Origin: an uncultured Clostridia bacterium
GTDB lineage: Bacteria; Bacillota; Clostridia; Oscillospirales; Oscillospiraceae
Assembly (NCBI GenBank): GCA_947165085.1
Contig: CAMUZA010000011.1
Span: 1 to 38,190, forward strand
Length of the DNA: 38,190 nt
Direction: 5' to 3'
Shown one piece after another: positions 14,444 to 22,394 of the stretch (its first letter is position 1; every line of letters starts with the position of its first letter). The notes below the pieces were generated by a model. It did no database searches. It was not told the DNA's origin and worked only from the letters and a program-made list of their open reading frames with translations. The translations under genes and the position numbers were made by a program.

Positions 14444-15782
14444 GATCAAGTCGCTCTCCAACGAGAGCTTCCTGCGGCTGCTGTTTTTTCTCTTTGCCGC
14501 GTTCTTTCTGATCGGCGCAGTCTGCATGCCCGACCGCGCCGATATGCTCAACGGGCTGCGGCGCATCGTCTCGCAGACGGCAAAAACGCCGACGAACTAC
14601 TTTGACCCGATCTACGGCGGCTTCGCGGGCACGTTTCTGAACGTCGGCTGCGTGACGCTGATCGCGGCGCTGCTGTACCTTCTGCCGCACGCAAAGCCGA
14701 GCGCACCCTCCGTGGTCGCCGTCCTGCTGACCTCCGGACTGTCGTTCTGGGGCATCAACGTCTTCAACATGTGGTTCGGCATGCCCGGTGTCGCGCTGTA
14801 CTGCCTCGTCAAAAAGCGTCCGCTCGGCTCGCAGGTCAACGCCCTGCTCTTCACCACGGGCATGGCGCCCCTGTTTTCCGATCTGATCTTCGCCTATCCG
14901 AACGCGCTGCCCGTCGGCTTCCGCTGGCAGGGTCTCCTGCTTGCTCTGCTGATCGGCGCTCTGATCGGCTTCTTCCTGCCCGCCGGGCTGGAATACGCGC
15001 CGCGGATCCACCGCAACTGCACCCTCTTTTCCGCCGCCGTGCCGGTCGGCATGACCGCGTTTTTTCTGCGGGCGTTTTTGTACCACGTCCTCGGCGCGGC
15101 GCGCGGCACGACCGACGTCGGTCCGACCGCCAGCCTCACGGTCGCCTCGTGGCCGATCGCGAACGTCTTCTGCCTTGCGGTCTTCGCGGTCTGCATCGCC
15201 TTCGCCCTCGCCCTCGGCTGCAAGCCGGGAGATTACCTGAAGCTGCTGAAAGCCAGCGGTTATCAGGACGATTATCTGCGGCAGCACGGTAAGGCGGCGA
15301 CCGTGATGAATTTCGGCGTATTCGGGCTGTTCGTCCTGCTGTACTACAATATCGCCGCGCTGATGGGCGGAAGCGAATCGGTCTTCAACGCCGTCACCCT
15401 CGGCTGTATCTTCTGCATGCTCTCCACCGCCTGCGCAGGCTCGCATCCGCGCAACGTCTGGCCGGTCATGGTCGGCTACATCGGCGCGTCGTTCCTCTTC
15501 GCTTGGATCAGCAGGGATCTGGTCGGCGGGGACTACCTGCACGCCATTGACGCGCAGGCAATGCTGGTCGGGCTGTGCTTTGCCGGCGGTCTTTCGCCGC
15601 TGACCGGCCGGTACGGCTGGCAGTACGGCATCCTTGCGGGGATCGCGCACTTCACCCTCGTGACGAGCGTGCCGCTGCTGCACGGCGGCTTCTGCCTGTA
15701 TAACGGCGGCTTCACGGCGGCGTTCACCTGCATTCTGTTCGTGCCGATTCTGGAGCACTTTATCACAGACAAACGGAGCTGA
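14436..15782 (+). CDS. DUF1576 multi-pass membrane protein
   Basis: This 448-residue protein is almost entirely hydrophobic helices (about 11-12), recognised as a DUF1576 membrane protein. There are glycine-rich loops such as DPIYGGFAGTFLNVG and a conserved NPLA-like region near GGLSPLTGRYGW. The function is unknown. It overlaps folD by 8 bases, so it is translated with the one-carbon genes and might move a folate-pathway metabolite such as formate. That is only a context-based guess; no transport motif is recognised. Confidence 0.8.
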   Translation: MRKIKSLSNESFLRLLFFLFAAFFLIGAVCMPDRADMLNGLRRIVSQTAKTPTNYFDPIYGGFAGTFLNVGCVTLIAALLYLLPHAKPSAPSVVAVLLTSGLSFWGINVFNMWFGMPGVALYCLVKKRPLGSQVNALLFTTGMAPLFSDLIFAYPNALPVGFRWQGLLLALLIGALIGFFLPAGLEYAPRIHRNCTLFSAAVPVGMTAFFLRAFLYHVLGAARGTTDVGPTASLTVASWPIANVFCLAVFAVCIAFALALGCKPGDYLKLLKASGYQDDYLRQHGKAATVMNFGVFGLFVLLYYNIAALMGGSESVFNAVTLGCIFCMLSTACAGSHPRNVWPVMVGYIGASFLFAWISRDLVGGDYLHAIDAQAMLVGLCFAGGLSPLTGRYGWQYGILAGIAHFTLVTSVPLLHGGFCLYNGGFTAAFTCILFVPILEHFITDKRS

Positions 15783-15800
15783 AAAATCAGCTCCGTTTTT
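15771..15800. terminator. Bidirectional terminator after the one-carbon operon
   Basis: AAACGGAGCTG (15771-15781) pairs with CAGCTCCGTTT (15788-15798), followed by a T-run. It overlaps the DUF1576 stop and abuts the convergent rqcP stop. Confidence 0.9.
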
Positions 15801-16045
15801 TATTCCGGTATTTCTTTGTACATTGCCGACGCATCGTCCTTGCGGACGGCGTCCGCGACTGCCAGCACCTCGACCGCCACCGTGCGGCTGCCGAAGGCGA
15901 TGCGGATCACGTCGCCGACCTTAACGTCGTATGAGGCCTTGGCGGGCCGGTCGTTCACGGTCACGCGGGCGTTGTCGCAGGCTTCGTTCGCGACTGTGCG
16001 CCGCTTGATCAGGCGCGACACCTTCAAGTATTTGTCCAGGCGCAT
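15800..16045 (-). CDS. rqcP: S4-domain protein RqcP (ribosome quality control)
   Basis: The 81-residue product is a single S4 RNA-binding domain: MRLDKYLKVSRLIKRRTVAN, then NARVTVNDRPAKASYDVKVG and DVIRIAFG. RqcP (YabO) stabilises the P-site tRNA on 50S-peptidyl-tRNA complexes during Ala-tailing by RqcH. ATG 16045 follows GGAGG closely; the upstream in-frame ATG at 16102 lies before the intervening terminator and is not used. As in many Firmicutes it sits just downstream of hup, but yabP/yabQ do not follow. Confidence 0.9.
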   Translation of the reverse strand: MRLDKYLKVSRLIKRRTVANEACDNARVTVNDRPAKASYDVKVGDVIRIAFGSRTVAVEVLAVADAVRKDDASAMYKEIPE

Positions 16046-16060
16046 AGTTCCTCCATAAGA

Positions 16061-16095
16061 AAACGGGGCCGCCGATTTTTCGGCAACCCCGTTTT
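16061..16095 (-). terminator. Terminator after hup
   Basis: AAACGGGG..GCCG pairs with CGGC..CCCCGTTT around a short AT loop, with a two-base internal bulge, and a T-run follows on the minus strand. It lies between hup and rqcP, so rqcP is expressed by read-through or from a weak promoter inside the hairpin region. Confidence 0.75.
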
Positions 16096-16102
16096 TCAGC
16101 AA

Positions 16103-16378
16103 TTATTTTGCGACAGCGTCTTTGAAAGCCTTGCCGGCCTTGAAGACGGGAGCCTTGGAAGCGGGGATCTCGATAGCTTCCTTGGTCTTGGGGTTGCGGC
16201 CCATACGAGCCTCACGGCACTTCAGTTCGAAAGAGCCGAAGCCGACGAGCTGGACCTTATCGCCCTTTGCGACAGCTTCCTTAACGGAATCAACAACAGC
16301 GGCGAGAGCCTTCTCTGCGTCCTTCTTGGACAGACCGGCCTTAGCAGCGATCTCAGCAATGAGTTCAGTCTTGTTCAT
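16103..16378 (-). CDS. hup: HU-family DNA-binding protein
   Basis: This 91-residue nucleoid protein has the full HU pattern: MNKTELIAEIAAKAGLSKKD, then VGFGSFELKCREARMGRNPK, the DNA-grasping arm with Arg-Asn-Pro, and IPASKAPVFKAGKAFKDAV. It acts as a dimer that bends and compacts DNA. ATG 16378 follows AGAGG by 7 bases. The upstream region to 16530 is AT-rich; no strong promoter match was found. Confidence 0.97.
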   Translation of the reverse strand: MNKTELIAEIAAKAGLSKKDAEKALAAVVDSVKEAVAKGDKVQLVGFGSFELKCREARMGRNPKTKEAIEIPASKAPVFKAGKAFKDAVAK

Positions 16379-16530
16379 GATAATACCTCTTTCTAAAATA
16401 ATTGATTCATAATTGAGTGCAAAAATATCAGATCGGCGGCGCGGCAAGCGCGCTTTTTGTTTCCGACATTTGCTCCGCATTAGAATTTAACACATATCTT
16501 CGAAATAAGCAAGCGAAAAAATGGAAAAAA

Positions 16531-18219
16531 TCATTGAATTTTCAGAATTTTCGCGATTTTTTCTCCCTTCGGGAGCAGCAGGCAGTCCTCGTAGGTGATC
16601 GCTTTGAGGAAGATGACAAGTAACAAGTAAACGATCACAGCGGCGGCGATCGCGCCGAGGCAGGCGACCGCGACGCTCTGGATCACGCGGGAGAGGAGAT
16701 AGTAGCCGAAATAGGCAGCGACGCCCATAGCGACTGCCGCGATGCCGCTCTTCCAGAGCTTGGGCAGCAGCGTAGGCGGCTCGTCGAGCACGTGACGCAT
16801 CGAGATGATATTCAGAATCATAATCACCAGGAAGCACGCGAAGGTGCCGACCGGCGCGCCGATGATGGCAAATTCCGGGTTGCCGACGAGAATATAGTTC
16901 ACGCCGAGCTTCGTCAGACCGCCGATGAGCGTATTGATGACCGGCAGGATCATGTGGTTATGCGCCTGCATGATGGCGGTCGTCATGGTGGTGATGCTGT
17001 TGATCAGCACCGTGGGAGCGAGCAGCGCCAGCAGCCATGCGGCGATTTCCAGACGTTCGCCGTCGTAACCGCCGAGCAGCTGCATGATCGGTCTGGCCAG
17101 GACGAACAGGCCGATCGCGCAGGGCATGGCGATCAGACTCATGAGACGAAGGGAGGAATCCTGCACCATGCGGACGCCGTTCTTATCCTTCAGCGTGAGA
17201 TGGCTCGTAATTGCGGGAATGATCGCTGCGGTGATGCAGGGAATGAATGCCGTCGGAAGATTGAAGATCGTCTGCGCAAAGGAATAGATGCCCTTGCCGA
17301 TGTCTCTGGCATGCTCCGCGATCGTCACCGTTTCCGGACGGGCGGCGTCCTGCGCGGCGATCGCGAGCATCCTGCCCATAACGTTCGCCGATTCCTGCGT
17401 AGTTTGACCCGCTGCGACGACCATACGCGCGTTTACGGTGGAGGCGTCCAGCAGGTTGATGAGCTGCAGACCGGCGGCGCCGATCGTGATGGGAACGGCG
17501 ATCGCAAGGAGCGCCTTCATCGTCTTGTTGAACGGGTCAGCCGTGCCGCCGAGAGAGGCAACCGCCTTGCGGTTTCGCAGGAAGCGCAGGAAGACGTAGA
17601 TCGCAGCGAACAGCGCGCCCAGCGTAATGCCGAGGATGGTCGCGCCGGAGGCGATCGCGGGATCGTTCCACTGGCGCATCGCAAACCACGCGAAGCTCAA
17701 TCCGAGCAGCAGCTTGCCCATCGCCTCGATGACCTGACTGACGGCGGTCGGCTTCATATCCCCCTGTCCCTGGAAGAATCCGCGGAAAGCGGACGTCAGG
17801 CAGATAAACAGCACGGCGGGGCCGAGCGCGAGAATCGAGTAGTTCGTCGGCGCGCTGTGCATGACCTTGTCGGCAAGCAAATTGGGGAAGCACACCATCG
17901 CCAGCGTGCCCAGAATGCCCACCACAAGGTAGGAGGTCAGCGCGGCGCGGAAAATCTGCCGCATCTGCCGTCCGTTTTTGAGCGTATGCGCCTCTGAAAC
18001 CATGCGGCTCATCGCAACGGGCAGACCGGTGGTGGAAAGCACCAGCAGGAACGAATAGATGTCGTAGGCGTTGCTGAAATAGCCGTAGCCGGCGTCGCCG
18101 ATCACGCTCTTGAGCGGGATCTTATAGAACATTCCGATGACCTTGACGACGATCGTCGAAAGAGACAGGATCGCCGCGCCGGTCAGAAAGTTTTGCTTTT
18201 TGACGTTTTCGTTTTTCAA
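16531..18219 (-). CDS. SpoVB-like oligosaccharide/lipid flippase (MOP superfamily)
   Basis: This 562-residue protein has about 14 hydrophobic helices. It has the SpoVB/MurJ-like start (FLTGAAILSLSTIVVKVIGM, YKIPLKSVIGDAGYGYFSNA) and the family's RGFFQGQGDMKPTAVSQVIE loop near residues 145-164. In sporulating Firmicutes SpoVB works in spore cortex assembly, probably as a lipid-linked precursor flippase; other members serve vegetative peptidoglycan or polysaccharide export. It begins 2 bases after the amidohydrolase stop, so the two are co-transcribed. The position just upstream of hup and rqcP echoes the conserved spoVB-mazG-hup-yabO cluster, minus mazG. Confidence 0.9.
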   Translation of the reverse strand: MKNENVKKQNFLTGAAILSLSTIVVKVIGMFYKIPLKSVIGDAGYGYFSNAYDIYSFLLVLSTTGLPVAMSRMVSEAHTLKNGRQMRQIFRAALTSYLVVGILGTLAMVCFPNLLADKVMHSAPTNYSILALGPAVLFICLTSAFRGFFQGQGDMKPTAVSQVIEAMGKLLLGLSFAWFAMRQWNDPAIASGATILGITLGALFAAIYVFLRFLRNRKAVASLGGTADPFNKTMKALLAIAVPITIGAAGLQLINLLDASTVNARMVVAAGQTTQESANVMGRMLAIAAQDAARPETVTIAEHARDIGKGIYSFAQTIFNLPTAFIPCITAAIIPAITSHLTLKDKNGVRMVQDSSLRLMSLIAMPCAIGLFVLARPIMQLLGGYDGERLEIAAWLLALLAPTVLINSITTMTTAIMQAHNHMILPVINTLIGGLTKLGVNYILVGNPEFAIIGAPVGTFACFLVIMILNIISMRHVLDEPPTLLPKLWKSGIAAVAMGVAAYFGYYLLSRVIQSVAVACLGAIAAAVIVYLLLVIFLKAITYEDCLLLPKGEKIAKILKIQ

Positions 18220-18221
18220 GC

Positions 18222-19541
18222 TTACCCTTCCTTCTTGCCGAACATCTTCGGCATGACGTAGTCCGAAAGCTCCCTGACGACGGCTTCCAGATCAATCGTG
18301 GCGTACTTGCCCGCGGCGTATAGGATCTTGCCGCGCACCATCGTCATCACGACGTCGTGACCGCTGACGCAGTAGGCAAGGTGGCTCATGACGTTGTGGC
18401 AGGGCATGAGATGCGGCTGCGTGAAGTCCAGCAGAATGAGGTCGGCGTCCATGCCCACTTTGATCATGCCGCACTCCTTTTCCCGCCCTTGCGCTCTCGC
18501 GCCGCAGACCGTCGCCATCATCAGCGCCGCCTGCGCAGGCAGCGCCTTCGGATCGAGGCTTCTGCCCTTTGCCATGAGGGTCGCCGCGCGGACTTCCTCA
18601 AACATGTCGAGGGTATTGTTGGAGGCGTTGGAGTCCGTGCCGAGGGCGACGTTCATGCCGGCGCGGATCATATCCTCCACCTTTGCGCAGCCGGAGGCGA
18701 GCTTCAGGTTGGAGCAGGGGTTGTGGATCGCGCTGACCTTGCGCTTGGCAAGCAGGGTCATATCCTCCGGATCAAGCCAGACGCAGTGCGCCGCGATCGC
18801 GGGATGCGCGTCCCAGACGTGGTGGCAGTCCAGAAGCTGCGCAGCGGTCAGCCCGTAGCGCTCCTTGCACGCCTCATGCTCCGCCTTCGTCTCGGACAGA
18901 TGCACATGCATGCCGATCCCCTCGTTGATCGCGTATTCGCTCGCCGCGTCCCAGAGGCGGTAGTCGGAGGTGTACTCGGCGTGGATGGCAACGTCCGTGC
19001 GGATTCTGCCGTTATCGTAGCCGTGCCACTTTTCCTTGAGTGCGACGGCTTCTTTGCAGCGTTCGTCCTTCTCAAAATCGAAGTCCTGATCCGGGAAAAC
19101 CGTCAGCGCGCGGCTCAGGTTCGCCTTGATGCCGGAATCCGCGACAGCCTGCGCCACGTCGTCGCTGAAGAAGTACATGTCGGACACGGAGGTCGTGCCG
19201 AAGCGCAGACACTCCGCGATCGACAGGAGCGTTCCTGCCTTGGCGCAGCGGCCGTCCATACGGTCCTCCGTCGGGAAGATGTAGTCCGAAAGCCACGTCT
19301 GCAGCTCGACGTCGTCGGCATAGCCGCGCATCGGAGACATCGGAAGATGCGTGTGGCAGTTGATCAGACCGGGCATCAGAACCATGCCCTCGCCGTTGAT
19401 AATTTTCTGCGGCTGTTCCTCCGGCGCCTTGCGGGAGAGATAGCTGATCTTTCCGTCCGTCACGCCGACGAACGCGGCAAACAGTACGCGCAGGTCCTCG
19501 TCCATCGTCACGACGGTCACATTGGAGAATAATATATCCAT
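18222..19541 (-). CDS. MTA/SAH deaminase-type amidohydrolase
   Basis: This 439-residue metal-dependent hydrolase has the MtaD/SsnA pattern: metal ligands in NCHTHLPMSPMRGYADD (about 61-77), HVHLSETKAEHE in the middle (substrate/metal His and Glu), HCVW, and GTDSNASNNTLDMFEEVR with the catalytic Asp. Relatives deaminate 5'-methylthioadenosine, S-adenosylhomocysteine or 5'-deoxyadenosine. Which one applies cannot be decided here. The start follows AAAGGG. It leads a two-gene unit with the SpoVB-like flippase. The downstream edge of a MITE-like element lies 86 bases upstream of its ATG. Confidence 0.9.
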   Translation of the reverse strand: MDILFSNVTVVTMDEDLRVLFAAFVGVTDGKISYLSRKAPEEQPQKIINGEGMVLMPGLINCHTHLPMSPMRGYADDVELQTWLSDYIFPTEDRMDGRCAKAGTLLSIAECLRFGTTSVSDMYFFSDDVAQAVADSGIKANLSRALTVFPDQDFDFEKDERCKEAVALKEKWHGYDNGRIRTDVAIHAEYTSDYRLWDAASEYAINEGIGMHVHLSETKAEHEACKERYGLTAAQLLDCHHVWDAHPAIAAHCVWLDPEDMTLLAKRKVSAIHNPCSNLKLASGCAKVEDMIRAGMNVALGTDSNASNNTLDMFEEVRAATLMAKGRSLDPKALPAQAALMMATVCGARAQGREKECGMIKVGMDADLILLDFTQPHLMPCHNVMSHLAYCVSGHDVVMTMVRGKILYAAGKYATIDLEAVVRELSDYVMPKMFGKKEG

Positions 19542-19627
19542 AAGTAAAACCCTTTCAGATCTTTATTGAATACTGAAAAATGAATAACCGGTGAATGAAG
19601 AATGGAGGCAGCCGTCTCTCCGCCGCG

Positions 19628-19904
19628 TCATTGCGAGACCGCTCCTGCGGTCGTGGCAATCCGTCCGTCTCGTCGTCGGACACTTGACCGACGCAAGGAC
19701 GAATCCCCCAAGTCTGTCATTGCCCGACTTGCTCGGGGAGCACTACCGTTAGCGACGGAGGAGCTTTACGGATGTGGCGTACCCCTTGCGGGTATTTCGG
19801 GTGCAATCTGTGCGAATCGTCGCGGCACACTTTACCGTGATGCGGGAAACGCGCCACGCTTGCGACGGACAGATTGCCACGGCTCCTGCGGAGCCTCGCA
19901 ATGA
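19628..19904. mobile_element. MITE-like element, 277 bp
   Basis: The ends are inverted copies. TCATTGCGAG (19628-19637) mirrors CTCGCAATGA (19895-19904). After a 14-15-base hairpin in each end, GTGGCAATCYGTCCGTC (left copy 19653-19669) is also mirrored at the right. The interior has further small palindromes and no gene. It fills most of the 379-base gap between hemZ and the amidohydrolase, 16 bases past the hemZ stop. Similar TCATTGCGAGG...GTGGCAATC repeats are, from recall, scattered in many bacterial genomes. Any transposase would act in trans. Confidence 0.65.
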
Positions 19905-19920
19905 CACTGCGGCGTTCGCT

Positions 19921-21366
19921 CTATCCGTTCAGCAGAGCGAAAGCTTCGTCCTTTTGCCTGAGCACGTCGTCGATCCGCTCGATATACTGCTGCGGGAATT
20001 TCGGGTTGTGGAAGCGTTCCAGCTTCCCGTCCGGCAGGTTGATCTTCGTCATGCCGCCGCCGCCCAGAGAGATGATGGAATGCAGCTCCTCCATCATATA
20101 AATGTTATACAGTCCCGCGAAGCCGGGCTTGCACCAGCCGACGTTTTCAAAGCTGCCGGACATGTATTTCTGCCGGTAGAGGTAGTAGGGTGCGTAGCCC
20201 TCTTCGCGCAGTCTGCGCTCAGAGGTTTGGAGCATGTCGCGCACCTCGTCCGCCGTAGGAAGGCGCATGCGGTCGAAATAGAGGTCCGCGCCCTTTTTGA
20301 GCGCGAGGGTATGTACCGTCACGTTGGTCGGCTGCAGGGATAAAACCTGCTCCAGCGAGCTTGCGAACGACGCCGGCGTATCCGTCGGCAGTCCGGCGAT
20401 CAGATCCATATTGATCCCCTCGAAACCCGCCCGTTTCGCGTCGCGGAAGGCCTGCACCGTCTGTTCGCCGGTATGACGGCGCCCGATGCAGTCCAGAACT
20501 GCGTCGTTCATCGTCTGCGGGTTGATGCTCATGCGGTCGCAGCCGCCGGAGCGGATGGCTTTCAGCTTCGTGAAGCTCAGCGTGTCGGGTCTGCCGCCCT
20601 CCACGGTATATTCTATCAGGTCTGTCAAGTCAAAATGCGCCGCGATCGCGTCCATCAGCCGCTGCATTTGGGACGTCGACAGCGTGGTCGGCGTGCCGCC
20701 GCCCACGTAGAGCGTGCGGATGCGCCTGCCGGACTGTGAAAGAAGCCTGCCGACGTGGGCGATCTCCCTTTCCAGCGCGTCTAAAAAGAGCGGAAGCTGA
20801 TCCCTTAATCGCTCCACGCCGACGCTGACAAAGCTGCAGTAGGCGCAGCGCGTCGGGCAGAACGGGATGCCGATATAGACGGAAACGTCGTTTTCGCGCA
20901 GCCGCTTGTGCGCCTCGACGGTCGCCATTGACGCCTCGATACACAGCTTTCTGCGCTCCGGCGATACGTGGTACAGCTCCTTCATCAGCCGGTCCGCGCT
21001 CTTTTCGTCGCCGCCCGCGAGCAGGTGGCGCGTGGTCAGCTTGCTTGGGCGAACGCCGGAGAGGCTCCCCCACTCCGGCGGCTGCCGGAGCTGCATGGCG
21101 GCCTCATAGTAGGCGTTCTGCAGCAGGCGGCGCACGGCAGGCACGTCGTCCGTATGTTTCATGCGGCGCATGGCGAACCCCGTCTTTCCATGCAGGGTGA
21201 TCTTCGCCGTCGCGGTCAGAAAGACCCTGCCGCGCGACAGCGCGGAGATTGCGCCGTCGCCTATAAACGGCGCGTCGACCGGCTCCATCGTCTCCTCGGG
21301 AAACAGCGCGAGCTGGAGCTGTTCCACAGCGTAGCGGTCTTCATGGCCGCGCAGATACAGCTTCAT
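19921..21366 (-). CDS. hemZ: HemZ-type radical SAM coproporphyrinogen III oxidase-like protein
   Basis: This 481-residue protein has an N-terminal extension typical of HemZ (about 1-160). It then has the radical SAM cluster motif CPTRCAYCSF near 170-180, YVGGGTPTTL, a MSINPQTMNDAVLDCIGR segment and GINMDLIAGLPTDT. HemN/HemZ relatives oxidise coproporphyrinogen III without oxygen. HemZ proteins in Clostridia occur in non-haem makers, so another SAM chemistry or HemW-like haem handling is possible. Last gene of the recJ-rel-dtd-MBL operon; its ATG overlaps the previous stop (ATGA, 21363-21366). Confidence 0.9.
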   Translation of the reverse strand: MKLYLRGHEDRYAVEQLQLALFPEETMEPVDAPFIGDGAISALSRGRVFLTATAKITLHGKTGFAMRRMKHTDDVPAVRRLLQNAYYEAAMQLRQPPEWGSLSGVRPSKLTTRHLLAGGDEKSADRLMKELYHVSPERRKLCIEASMATVEAHKRLRENDVSVYIGIPFCPTRCAYCSFVSVGVERLRDQLPLFLDALEREIAHVGRLLSQSGRRIRTLYVGGGTPTTLSTSQMQRLMDAIAAHFDLTDLIEYTVEGGRPDTLSFTKLKAIRSGGCDRMSINPQTMNDAVLDCIGRRHTGEQTVQAFRDAKRAGFEGINMDLIAGLPTDTPASFASSLEQVLSLQPTNVTVHTLALKKGADLYFDRMRLPTADEVRDMLQTSERRLREEGYAPYYLYRQKYMSGSFENVGWCKPGFAGLYNIYMMEELHSIISLGGGGMTKINLPDGKLERFHNPKFPQQYIERIDDVLRQKDEAFALLNG

Positions 21367-21938
21367 CGGATCCAGCCGCGTTCGCGGTCGAGCGTCGTCT
21401 TGTCGCCGTGACCGGGCAAAACGACACAGTTTTCGGCGATCGCCGCCAGCCGTTTCAGACTCTCGCGCATATCCGCCGGATTGCCGCCGGGCAGATCGGT
21501 CCGCCCGTAGCTGCCGGCAAAGAGGGTGTCGCCGGAAAACAGCGCGTTTTCACAGCGCAGGCAGACCGAGCCCGGCGTATGACCGGGCGTTTCCAGCACG
21601 GTGAAACACAGCTTCCCGACCCGCACGGTCGTACCCTCGCGGAACAGATCGGTGTAATAGAGCGTCCCGTTCGTCAGAAACGGCGGCAAGCTCCGCTCCT
21701 TCTCGCTGATCCAGACGGGGCAGCGCAGGGCGTCCGCGATCGTCTTCACCCCGCCGACGTGGTCAAAATGACCGTGCGTCAGCAGGATCGCCTCGATCTG
21801 CAGCTTCTCCTGCGCGGCGCGGGCAAGGATCGTCTCCGGCTCATAGCCGGGGTCGATCACCGCCGTCACGCCGGTTTCGTCGCTCACCAGATAGCAGTTG
21901 GTCTCATAATCTCCCAAAGTCAGCGTGCGAATCTTCAT
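21363..21938 (-). CDS. MBL-fold metallo-hydrolase (glyoxalase II/YqgX-like)
   Basis: This 191-residue protein has the zinc motif THGHFDHVGG (about 54-63), further ligands His in ETPGHTPGS and Asp in LFSGDTLF, and a final LPGHGDKTTL. This set is typical of small glyoxalase II-like thioesterases. The substrate is not known. It starts 6 bases after dtd and overlaps hemZ by 4. The rel-dtd-MBL-hemZ order is common in Clostridia. Confidence 0.92.
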   Translation of the reverse strand: MKIRTLTLGDYETNCYLVSDETGVTAVIDPGYEPETILARAAQEKLQIEAILLTHGHFDHVGGVKTIADALRCPVWISEKERSLPPFLTNGTLYYTDLFREGTTVRVGKLCFTVLETPGHTPGSVCLRCENALFSGDTLFAGSYGRTDLPGGNPADMRESLKRLAAIAENCVVLPGHGDKTTLDRERGWIR

Positions 21939-21944
21939 ACTCCC

Positions 21945-22394
21945 TCACATCAATTCGTCCGTGTCTAAAATAATCGTCACCGGTCCGTCGTTCTCCGACG
22001 CGACCAGCATTTCCGCGCCGAATTCGCCGTGCTCCGGCTCAAAACCGCGCGTGCGGCACTCGTCCAGAAACATCTCGTACAGCGGAATTGCCGTATCGGG
22101 ACCTGCCGCGCCGATGAAGCTCGGGCGTTTGCCCTTTTTGCAGTCTGCGAAGAGGGTGAACTGGCTGACAACCAGAACCTCTCCGCCCACCGCATGCAGG
22201 TCTAAATTCATTTTATCGTTTTCATCGCGAAAAATGCGCAGTCCGAGCGCTTTTTCCGCGAGTTTTTTGCACTGTGCCGGCGTATCTTCGGGCGCAACGC
22301 CGAGCAGGATCAGAAACCCCTTGCCGATCCTGCCGACGACCTCGCCGGCGATCGTTACCGACGCGCTCCTGACGCGCGTGACCACCGCCCGCAT
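21945..22394 (-). CDS. dtd: D-aminoacyl-tRNA deacylase
   Basis: This 149-residue enzyme removes D-amino acids (and Gly mischarged on tRNA-Ala) from tRNA. It shows the family start MRAVVTRVRSASVTIAGEVV, the active-site motif SQFTLFADCKKGKRPSF, and the cross-subunit Gly-Pro motif in NDGPVTIILDT. Length is normal. Its ATG shares one base with the rel stop (TGATG), implying coupled translation. Confidence 0.96.
   Translation of the reverse strand: MRAVVTRVRSASVTIAGEVVGRIGKGFLILLGVAPEDTPAQCKKLAEKALGLRIFRDENDKMNLDLHAVGGEVLVVSQFTLFADCKKGKRPSFIGAAGPDTAIPLYEMFLDECRTRGFEPEHGEFGAEMLVASENDGPVTIILDTDELM

Noticed and set aside
11825-14566. 913-codon open frame on the minus strand
   Set aside because: It runs antisense across fhs, fchA and folD and has no recognisable domain or ribosome binding site.
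19774-20343. 189-codon open frame on the plus strand
   Set aside because: It starts inside the MITE-like element and runs antisense to hemZ.
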